This document shows, one piece after another, positions 41,401 through 52,900 of a stretch of DNA of 64,000 nucleotides. How positions within the stretch are numbered: position 1 is the stretch's first letter; the number at the start of each line of letters is the position of its first letter. The stretch spans positions 16,625,408-16,689,407 of the forward strand of contig CM075192.1 of NCBI GenBank assembly GCA_037577475.1, read 5' to 3'. The notes beneath the pieces are model-generated. The model saw only the letters and a list, made by a program, of their open reading frames with translations. It was not told where the DNA came from and did not search any database. The DNA comes from Chaunax sp. Z400. Its lineage: Eukaryota > Chordata > Actinopteri > Lophiiformes > Chaunacidae. The position numbers and the translations under genes are program-made.

Positions 41401-43868
41401 TCTCGGATTTTGTGTTTTGACATAGAGGATGTAATCCTTAGTCTGCAGTGTCGGAACATTCAGGGGATGAATCAATGATGGGATTTTAAGGTGAGATATT
41501 ATTGTTAACAAGAGTTGTCGAGTGTTTGGATGGATTTTTGTTGTTTGACATTTTACAAGTGTTGTTGAAGCATAAATCTGGGATCACCAACTTTTTGACA
41601 TGATGAAATTGCAATAATCTTAAGATGTCCCTCAGTGTGTCTGAAAACTGAAAGAAAAGAAAAAGAAATTCAGTAACAAACTTTTCTAATTCAGGTTCTG
41701 AATCAAGTTTGTAAACTGCTCTTGTATAGTTGGAAGCAAAATCTTTCAGCCCCCATTGTACATTAGGTTGATTGGCAAAATAAATATTTATCAACTGTTT
41801 GCTATAACCAAATCATACAAAAACAGTTTAAATAGCTAAAAAAAAATTGGTTCCAGTTCACTCCAAACCATCACCAGAAGTTTTGGGATGCTGTTCTGTG
41901 GAGCGTCGACACAAACTGTAACTATTGGTGCCTATGGATCAACGGTATGTCTGAAGGAGGTACCTGCAGTGTGCAGAGGGTAAGATTCCATTACGTGCCA
42001 GGAAATCCAAGAAGAAAATAATCTCACCATATGTGAGGAAGCTGAAACTTGGGATTCATTGGATATTCCATAAGGACAATGATCCCAAACATACCTCAAA
42101 ATCCACAAAGGCTTGGTTTCAGAAGAAGTCCTGGAACATTCTAGAGTGGCCCTCAGTCACCTGACTTGAATCCCGTAAAAAAAAATCTCTGGTGGGATTT
42201 GAAGAAGGCGGTTGCTGCATGTAAATGCAGGAATATTCCACAACTGGAGTTCTTTACCCCGTGAGGAATGGACTAAGATTCCTCAGGAATGCTGCCAGAA
42301 GCTGGTGTCCGGCTATGCATCACGTTTGCAGCAGGTCAAAGCACCAAAAGGGTGCTCTTCAGAGTGCTAGAGATGTTAATCATTAAGGGGTTGTGTACGT
42401 TTGAGACTGCAGTCATGAGTAAATGAAGCATTTTGTGTTATATTTGGGAAAAACTCGTCTAGTATCTGTTGCATCAAGCTATTTAATTAGTTCATGTGTG
42501 ATTTGTTTTTTGCAAACAGCTGATAAATAGTGCATTTTGCTAATAAACCTAATCCGCAATGGAGGTTGAATAATTTAGCTTCCAACTGTAATGATGAGAG
42601 CTACAGAGAAATCCGAACCTTTCAGAAGTCTTATTTTTTTGCGTTATTTCTTGTGTGACAATAGTGCCAACCACTACAATAAATGTAGTGCATTATGAAT
42701 AACTGTAATTTTCTGTTAATAAACCCCAGTCTGTTTCAGTCGAAGTTGGTGCAAAGCTCTTGAGGTCAATATTTCATGAAGCTTTCAGTGAAAAAAAGAC
42801 AGCGATGTATTTCATAGGTGTACTATAAATAGAAATTTGTTTCAAAAATAGGAACATATTAGGTTCACAGGTTGAGTTATATACAGCTACTCTAGATTTA
42901 TATTACAACCATTGTTGGAGCTGAGTGTACAGAGTGCATCTGAATTGTAAATTTCAGACTTAGCAGAGGAAGCAGCTCACATTAAATCAATACCATGAAT
43001 GTGTCCGTGTCTCACATCTGTAATTATTTGCTATAGCTTTCAAATATGGCATCCATGTGTTCAAAGTTCCATTTGGTGCTCATTATACACACTGCATATA
43101 GACTACAAAATCTTGAGTTTTAAGTCATGTTTCCATGGGAACACACCACTGAATGGGAAGAGGGGAGGTGCGTAGTGTACTTTGCCTTGAGTGGCTGTTG
43201 AGATCCAGATGAATCTCCCGCGGCTCAGTCAGGAGTGGAGACCAGGCCCCCTTTATGGGATCCTCCTCCTCCTCCTCCTCCTCCAGCATCCACCAACACA
43301 GTCCAGCCAACAGGCACAGAGAGTATCTCCATTCTTTGTAGGACACCATATGCAACAAAACACAGCTACTTGTACGAGATGCGCTCTCATATTCAGATTC
43401 ATTTTTTAGTTGAGAGTAATTTTTTTCTTGCTTGCAAGACAGAGGAGCACGCAAGGTATGTTGAAGATGGAAGTCAACGCGAGTAGAAGTGTATGATTCA
43501 TCTAATCCTGAGGAGAAGGAACTCAATTCCTGTGCATGGTGTTTGTTTACCCAAGTGTTAACATGCAATGCTATCATTTCAAAGACACAGGGATGGGCCT
43601 GGCTGTACTAAACTCAGGCCCTGTGGTCATGCAATTGATCGGACAGAAAATCTCCGCTGTGTACTGTTGGCCACTGATTTGGATACGGATGTGTGAAGGA
43701 GCTATGGTGTAGTTAATGAAAGCACCGTCTCCTGTTACTGACACTCGGCACGCACAGGTTTGCTTATCAATATGTGAATGTCCTTTAGCGGGGGAAATTA
43801 ATCTCCTGTGCCTAAAGAGCATGATGAGATGTGTGAATAATTCACAGCTTCTTGTTTATCTGACCTTG

Positions 43869-43902
<34 letters not shown>

Positions 43903-46900
43903 TGCCTGTTTTTGTGTTTGCTAGCTGGGAAGTGCTGCGGTTCCTACTGTCAAACCTGCGCTGGTGGATGGAGGAGTACCGCTTTGACGGCTTCAGATTT
44001 GATGGTATTACCTCCATGCTGTACCATCACCATGGCATCGGTAAGGCTGGGTTGTGTATGTAAAATACTGTATGTAATCCGCTCCTTTGAAACCCACAGA
44101 GCAGTGTGTGCACCGCGACCTCCAGAGAGTATAAAGAATAAGGCCAATAGGTGCTTTGTAGAGAGGTCTGCCTGATCCCAGCCATCATTTAGTGATATTT
44201 CTTATCTACAAAGCACAGGTCAACTACCACACATAAAGTCACTTAGTGTAACTGTTGCCAGATGAATAAAACCGCGTCTGAACATGAAAAGGTTCAAGAG
44301 GCTCAGAAAGAGAAATATCTTTCAGACGATGAATAAATGTATTTTAGTGAAAAGCTACATACCTTACAGCGGTTCAAATGAGGTCAACACTCATTGATTG
44401 ATTGACTTTGACTTTGGGCAGGTGGGTTACACCCTGGACAAGTCGAAGGTAGAAGGTGTAGAACGTGTAGAACGTGTTTTATATTATTATGAATCTCACT
44501 CTTGTAGGTGACACTAAAGCGGCATCTTACAAAGTAGCCTGTGTACTTGTGAGCAGAAAATGAATCAGTTTGCGATGTATAGTTTCTAACCTAAATGAGC
44601 CTGAAAATGAGAATTTAAAAAAAATACTTTTGGCTCTTAATTTTGAGGCCTGTTCAAAAAAAAAAAAAAAAAGATTTCACAAAGATTTCAGGTAAAGCTG
44701 TGGCAACCTGTTTAAAAAATAGAGGGATGAAGGATTTTAGATGTTTTGGAAGAAAACATGAGTGTTGACTGTGTGGGTGTTTACTCCTCAGGCTTTGGCT
44801 TCTCAGGGGACTACAGTGAGTACTTTGGCCTACAGGTGGATGAAGACTCATTGGTTTACCTGATGCTTGCCAATCACATTCTTCACACCCTTTATCCCGA
44901 CTGCATCACTGTTGCAGAGGTAAAAACACACTCCGCCACACACACCTTCAGCATCCACTTTGCAATGACACTGCCCACAGCTATTGTTAATTAAAAGCAG
45001 TTATTCATTAGGCATAGCTTACTTACGTATTCATTGGCGTAATTAAGAAGTAATGCGAAAGGTAATGAGATGTCACTGTTTTTGCCCTTTGGTATAGGAT
45101 TTTCAGCACTTAATATGTCAGTTGTGGACTGGTATTGATGTGATCTTGAGTAATACTAGGAAAGAAACGTGGGCACACAAGGGAAAAATGTGATATGAAA
45201 TAGTGTGACGTCTCTGCAGGATGTGTCAGGGATGCCTGCTCTCTGCAGAGGAGTGGAAGAGGGAGGACTTGGTTTTGATTATCGACTGGCTATGGCCATT
45301 CCTGACAAGTGGATTCAGGTAAGACGATTTTTTTTAATGTACTTTATTTTACCCTCTTCTCTCCAGAAACCTTTACACACAGAAGACCTGTGCTTACAGA
45401 AAAAAAACTTCTATGAATGCCTCACATACAGTAGAGAGAAAACTGAAAGCATCTGCTTTCAAATAGGGATGAAAGACAAAGGGAGTGACAAGACATGTTA
45501 GGAGGCATTAGACACTTTTGTGCTATATTACAGCTGAGCCTGTTGCTAAGCTTTTGAGCCTTTGTAAGAGGCTTTCAAGTGTGAAAATTGTATAGTGACT
45601 CAAGGATCTTGCCCCGTATTTTCCTGGAGCCTGCACATGCTTGTGCTCTGGTGTAACCTGAAATTGTAATGAATCTGAAATGTAACAGTATACTGTACAG
45701 GTTTATAACCTTGGAGAGGACGTGTTTACAATTACAAAACGCACTGTGACAAGAAAACCTTCACCAGCCTGCCTAATATTTAGTTTAGAATTGTGCAAAG
45801 CTTAGAATGTTTAGTTTTGTTGACTTTGTCATTGAGATATTTATTGACTGTAATTCTAAAAGAAGTTATATGATTAGTGTTGTTTTGTATTAGATGACAT
45901 ATCACAATAAGAGATGTGTTGCTTTCAAAATTCCATGTGTTGCTTTCAAAATTTCAAAAGTGCTTTATATAAAATAACTAAAATTACGATGAAACAGAGA
46001 ATAGGAAAGGATATATTAAATAAAAAAAATATCTACCAAACACACTGCTGACTGAAAGGGCTGAGGAAGCTTAAAGTGATGATTAACTGTATTGTTAAGT
46101 TAAAAGCATTGTGTTTCTATATGAAAAAGATAGCTATGAATATAATTCTACAGTCATAATGTCACATTCACTCTACCAAACATTCACAAATGTTAACAGG
46201 TCAAATAAATCTTCTGTTTTGGTAAATGTGATCGAAACTGTGAAGAGACTCTGCGTTTGAGTCTTTTATATATTTTTTTTTATCGTCTGGAGCCAAGAGG
46301 GTTTTTTTTTTTTATCAGAGTGAAGGAGGTGTTCGTGCTTTTTCTAAAGCAGTGCTAATTTACTTTTCTTTTTTTCCCTCCTTAATCCTATCTGCTCGGC
46401 AAATGGGGAGGTCATTGTGAATTAGGAATTAATGATGGAGGAGACATCATTTTCACTGAAAATAAAAGCAAAAGAAAGGCAGGCTTTATAGAACAGCATC
46501 GAGGTCATCCAGTGTCTCACCTTGATTCATTAATCAGTCTAAAATGTCTGTCCCTGTGGTTTATATCATGTCAAAACAACGGTTATTTTTCTGTTTGAAT
46601 TCAGTGCTCTGTGGACTTTTCCAAACAGGTTAAACAGTCTGAAGTTGAATGTCCTTGTCCCAGCAGAGGACGTTCATTTCAGCTCTATCAAATTAAAGAA
46701 AAAAGGGCCAGTTATGTTCTTTCCAACACGACATGCAGTAAGCTGTGAAGAAAGCTGTAGACAAATCATTTTTCATTTTTCATTTGAAATGATGAAATTC
46801 CCATAAATAATAATCAAATGGCAATCGGGCAATTTATAGTCCTGAAGTCAAGCTCATGTGTGAATGACTAATCTAAAGATTTTACAGCCGTGACACAGGC

Positions 46901-49900
46901 TGTATTGGCTGACTATCAAATCAGGTCAATTTAAAGTGTTGTTTGTTTGTTTTTTACACTGATGAGCTCAGATTGTTACTCTAACTGCCTGATAATATTA
47001 CCAAACGGCATCGCACAGAAATAGACCTTTTGTTGAAGATCAAAATTATTTTTGTTTAACCAGAAACAGCTGCTATGTGACTCTCACCGAATCAACCATT
47101 CGGGACTCCATTGAACACAAAGGTAATTAAATGGTAAACACACGTTTTACAGTCATCCACACCTGACAGAAACAAAATAAAGCTCACCAGAACCACCTTG
47201 TCTACCCAGGTAGATGTGAAAATCGGGAGAGGAGTGAGTGGGAGGGCAGACATCAGAGAGGCAGCAGTGGAAAACAGCATGTAGAACTAGAGTATTTTCA
47301 CAACTAACGCTTTGAAATAAGGGTTTATTTCAACCAAAGCAGAGCTGATGATTTCTGGAAAGGATAACAAAGGCTGTTTTTTTTTTTATTTCATTGTCTT
47401 CTTCTCAATTGCCAAGTGATGTGTTGGGTCAATTTCACAGTGTGATCTGTAGGCTTTAGCTTCTAGCTTTATCTTTTTAACCTGTTTTTTGTCAGTTTAA
47501 CATATTTTCCAGAACATTCCTCTGAGCACGCAGTCAGTGACCCTGTGTGGACATAATTTTTAGACAGGATTATAACAAAAACAGTACCGTACATTTTGGG
47601 GATGATAACTCAACTACGGTACTTGCACTGGAATACTTTGTATCACTCGGCATACATAATAAAAGCACTGGGTGATGTGTTACCATCCGGCGCTGCTTCA
47701 GACTGGCTGGTAAATTCATCTTCCCAAATATTCTCTGTCCTTCCATAACAACTGTTGAAGCACCCTTAAGCTTGGCACTTGAGCCCAAACTGCCACTGTG
47801 AAAGTACTTAATGGCCCACAATGGAAAAATGTTGTTTATAACAGTGTATGATGTTGAAGCATGGCCAGCCATTCATTCAAAGACAAATAAAGGCAATCAT
47901 ATATATATATATATATATATAGTTATATATATATATATATAGTTATATATAACTATATATATATATATATATAGTTATATATAACTATATATATATATAT
48001 ATATAGTTATATATAACTATATATATATATATAGTTATATATATATAGTTATATATATATATATAGTTATATATATAGAGTTATATAACTATATATATAT
48101 AACTATATATATATATATATATAACTATATATATATAACTATATATATATAGATATATATATATAGTTATATATATATAACTATATATATATAGTTATAT
48201 ATATATATAACTATATATATATATATATATATAGTTATATATATATAGTTATATAACTCTATATATATAACTATATATATATATATATAACTATATATAT
48301 ATAACTATATATATATATATAGTTATATATAACTATATATATATATATATAGAGTTATATAACTATATATATATAACTATATATATATATATATAACTAT
48401 ATATATATATATATATATATATAACTATATATATATATATATATCTTTTTTTAAATTCTTTTTTTTGTTGTTGTCGCAAGTTTGCTCTCAGAAAGTTTAT
48501 TCCAATCTTCTTTTGGAACAATGTCCTTCTCTTCTGGAGAACTAGATATACTGTACTTAGGATCAGTACATAACTCATAATTTGTTTTCTTGGTCCCCAC
48601 GGTGTTTCCTCAGTGCCTGTCTTAATAAAAATGCCATCCATTCATCATCAGTGTGTGACTGTGGCTTTATGAAATCAGCAGGTATTACTTCAGAAAGTAC
48701 ATTTATAGGAAAGCAGAAAGGCAGTGGGTTATCTCCAGAGATGTGTCGGTCTGTTTGGGTTGGCTGGTGGATGAATGTGGATTGCTTGGTGTGTGTTTTG
48801 TGTGTGTGTGTGTGCTCTCACACATTTTGGAGCAGGTATGAGGCCATTCCTTATTGATATTTGAGGGGAAAAGCTGTTTGCAGAATGCATGAAGAGATTA
48901 ACTGTTGTAAGACTCCTGAAAATAGGGGCCTTTTATCTACTAGTCAACACTGAAAGTTATTTTTACTCATATTTCGGTGAAAAAGCAAAGCAGAATGCAT
49001 GACCTCAACGCCACACGAGTCCTATTCCACCACTGTTTTCTTGTGTTTCTCGATGGGGGAAGTCTTATGCATCGTTAATCAAGTCTGTCGCTCGCAGCAG
49101 TGGGTTTTTGCTCAGTTGGGAGGATGGAGGGAGGAGAAGATGGGGCAGAGGAGGCGAAGGAGGGGGAGAGAGACTTGACCTTACTCTGTGATGTTTGCAA
49201 TAGCTGCGAAGGAGCTGAGACGCTGCCTGCTCTTCGGTAACCAGAGGTTTCACAGCTATTGTCCTCTGTGCAGCTCTGGAGGTTGTGGTTGCTTTTAGTG
49301 TCCAAACAATAACGCTTCAATCGTTTCGAAATTGTCACTTCCTTGAAGAGAATTGGTGCCACATGAATTGTAAAACTGGAGGAAGGCAAGTGAGCAGCGA
49401 AATACATGTGTTTCTGTGCAGGGAAGCATTCATATGAACATGCCTTGGTACAGTCAGTGAAGTGTACTCAGGGCTCGCCTTGCCTCTTCTCACAGAGTGT
49501 CAATTAGAGATGGATTTGAATGGACTCAAGTGGAGCCTCCAGTGAGGTGTGTTTTTCAGAGCAGGAGAGGTAGAGGGAGGCAGGGCAGGGCAGGGCAGGC
49601 ATTCAGTGACAGACAGACACAGCAGGGCTGTTAGCTTATTTATAGATTCACATGTGTGCACGAATGATAGGCTCCTCCAGCGGGGCCTCAAGCTGCGTTT
49701 CATCCTCAGCACTGATGGATATGACTCATTTGCTGGCTGCAGAAGGTTTAGGACCAACAGGCTGTGAAAAATTAAGATATCCTAATGAGAGGACCAGATA
49801 AGGTGCACAGCACAAGTTTGGATGATTTGATCTGATTATGACCATAAAATGCTGTCACTCCTAATGGATAATGATACAAAAGCCCTCTAATTTAACAAGC

Positions 49901-52900
49901 ACCCTTCCCTCCAGCTACAATAGATTGAGATGTAATTGAAACAATTAGAGACAGATGAGGTAGAGGGCTCGCCGGTCGCAGCTAGTGTAAGAGAAGGCGA
50001 CGCGGAGAATGCTTCTCTCAGCTCTTCAACTTGAATAACCTCAGTCTTTTTTTTTTCTTTTTTTTCCCCCCGTTCCCACATTTAATTTAATTGAATGAAA
50101 TATCTGTCTGCGCAGCTCTCAGCTCGTTAGTTTCAGGGGGAAAAATCCATTTCGGGTGCGCATGCATCGCTCTGTCCATCATAACTAGAAATACTTTCAA
50201 TTAGCATGACTTAATACAATTCAGCCTGCTGACTAGCAGTGATTGACTCCGGCTTGTTTATATAAACATGTCAGCAACTTCATCTCCAGCCTGTAAAGGC
50301 CGCCCACTCTCTATGACCCCCTCAGCCGGTGTCACTCTGCACTTGCTTCCTCTTCACTGCAGCATTTCAGCTTCATCCTGCTTTATTTTATTAGCTAATT
50401 GCACTCTGAGGCCTCCCTTGAATGGTGTTAACTGATTTAGATGTTGCAGGCTTAGCCAGCAAGGATTTCTGAAGAGTGTCTTTCAGCTGTACAAAGCCTC
50501 TGGCAGAGAACTTTGCGTGGGCAAAATGCATCTCTATCCCAAACTGTGAAAAAAATAGGCATTAGCATGATCCATGGGATGAACGTTGCACACTTTTGTT
50601 CTCTGCTCATCTCTGATGGTGAGACTATGTGCGCAAAGAGACGATGTCCCCATAGCAACACAAACTCAAACACAGTTCCCGTAGCTTTGTTTGCAAAGAA
50701 TTGAGAGGCAGGATGCTCGGGTCAGCCACCAAATGTAAAACAAGAGCTTTGATATATCTCTGCCTCGGAGTCCTTCCTTCCCACCCTGTGATGGTAGCAG
50801 AGCGGCTCTTGAATCAGTCACAGCAGATCAGCGGCAGTGAGATGACCTCATCTTGCACTGTGAGATTTTTTTTTAATATATATTTTATTTCTGGCTCTGG
50901 CTAATTAATCTGGGCACTCTGGTTGGCTCCTGACAGCCGGCTTGTAAAGTAAGATTTGTGCACTGCTCATTATCATTGATGAAGTGGAGTGTCAGCGGTG
51001 CCAGGAAGCTTGGCTGGTTGGGGCTGATGTGGGTGAGCTGGTGCTAGGGAAGTCGTCAACCCAGTCACTCCTGTCTCTGCTCCGACAGTCCCACTCCCAG
51101 ATTAATTGCTCTCAGACCACTTTTGCAGTTGAATTGAATTGTACTGATTCATAAGGAAAGTGTAAAGTGTCTTATCTTACGAGGATGTTGAGGCAGCCAG
51201 GCTGACCACTGAGGTACATCCTGCAGATTCAGTTATTTCACTTTTATATTGGAGCTGGTGGGAAAAAGAAGCCAGCATTTAGAGCATTTATTTATTTTCA
51301 GCTGGTGCTGCATTCTTATTAAACTTTGTATGACTGGTGTTGGATACATACATACATACATACCTAACAAGTTTGATAGGGTGACTTTTTTAAAAGCAGT
51401 TTTAAATGGTGTAATATCAATAGTATTAAAAGCCACTGAAATGAAACAAAAGCAGGAGGACAATAGATTAAACCTGCCAGCTGGGGTGCTAAAATACATG
51501 TCAATGTACTATGTCAAAGCCTTTTTGATTCATTTTGATTAACATGTGATACGATATTTGTTCTCAGGCATGAGCTCATTGGCCTCAGATCATCAGTTCT
51601 GATCAAAAACCAAAGAATAGCTAGAATTGCTCAGGATCTGAGGCTGTGCACTGAGCTTAGAAGGAGTTAAAAGTTCTGAGAATTTGTAGTACATGTAGAT
51701 TATAGGTGCCTCGCTGAGGCTCTCCAGTGCTATTGGCATTGACTAATATGGCCACACAAGGCTGAGGTGAAATAGAGTGAATGGGAACACATGGTGATAT
51801 ATAGAACGAGATAGCCTCTATTTAGGTGGACCAGCCAGTTCATCTCAGACATATTGATCGGCACAATTTACTCTCTTTACTCAGAGGATTATGGCCCTGT
51901 AGAGTAATATAAAGGTTTCCTGACATGTCAATCAGCTGTCACAGCCAATTCCACCAAGGAGACTTCAGCCTGTCACTGAGATGGGCTCGCCAAGTCCGAC
52001 ATCTATCAGACAGGCTGCATGTCCATCATCAAGAGTTCTTGGAGGGAATAAACTGGGGTTTTTTTGTACTTAGGAATGATATTGATATTGTGACTTTTTG
52101 GCACCTCTCTTGTTTATTAAATTGTCTTTGTGCCCCAGACAGTCTCAGTGATTTTCTTTACTTGCAACAGTGCTCTCGTTTGCTTGTAAGTCTTTCGGAC
52201 CAGTTTTAGTGACCATAGAGCAGCGCTATGTTTTGAGCCCCCCTTATTCCTTCTGACCTCTGAAACTGATTCCTTTTGGCAGAAAGTGTGCATTTAGGCA
52301 GGCCAGTGGCGGGGCATTGATTCCATGGTTGGATTTATTGTTGAATCCCACTATTTGGATGAGAGGCTCTGACCTTGCCGATCTCAGGCAGAGAGAGCTT
52401 ATGCCTTACTACCCATGGGCTGTAGTGAAGTTATTAAAAACTCCATTACCACCATTCAAAGGTAGACATAACTCACCGTGTGGATATAGAGATGTCAAGA
52501 CAGAGATTGATCTGAGAAAGAAGTGTAACCCAGAGAAAACTTAAGGAAGGTAGAAAGACTGCCAGAGCTGAAATAGTGAGCTTTAAACATCCGTCAGAGT
52601 CCACACGGATGTCTCAGTTACACATCTATCATACCCTTTTTCAATAACCCCTCTCTGTCACTGTGTAGATCCTGAAGGAGTTAAAGGATGAGGACTGGAA
52701 CATGGGCAATATCGTTTTCACGCTGACCAACAGGCGCTATGGAGAGAAATGCATAGCCTATGCAGAAAGTCATGATCAGGTAGGCTGTTTCTATGAGATT
52801 CTACTTCACAGGGTCAATAGGGTCTTCATTATCTTGCTTAGGGTAATCAAACATAATCCATCTTTTCAGGCTCTGGTTGGAGATAAGTCTCTGGCCTTCT

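Larger units (their letters stand above)
35997..43924 (+). other. gbe1 intron 7 (7.9 kb)
   Basis: The donor is gtattc and the acceptor gtttgctag. It contains a dead Tc1/mariner element (41727-42588), a CTC trinucleotide tract (43261-43284) and a TG tract just before exon 8. The 36.0-41.7 kb portion has no recognisable repeat or gene. The 150-residue minus-strand frame at 43125-43577 spans the CTC tract and has no domain. Confidence 0.8.
45319..52668 (+). other. gbe1 intron 10 (7.4 kb)
   Basis: The donor is gtaaga and the acceptor cactgtgtag. It contains a 547-bp AT tract (47898-48444), a short TG run (48797-48812), a GGGCA pentamer tract (49579-49600) and a CATA tract (51349-51364). The repeat-poor stretch at 49.8-51.0 kb has several TAATTA/ATTA motifs and could hold conserved regulatory DNA. 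This is unproven. Confidence 0.8.

Noticed and set aside
43125..43577. 150-residue minus-strand open frame
   Set aside because: It crosses a TCC repeat that gives a run of Glu, has no recognisable domain, and lies inside gbe1 intron 7 without splice or codon-bias support.
48363..48641. 92-residue minus-strand frame ending in an Ile/Tyr repeat
   Set aside because: Its second half is translated AT repeat and the rest has no recognisable domain.
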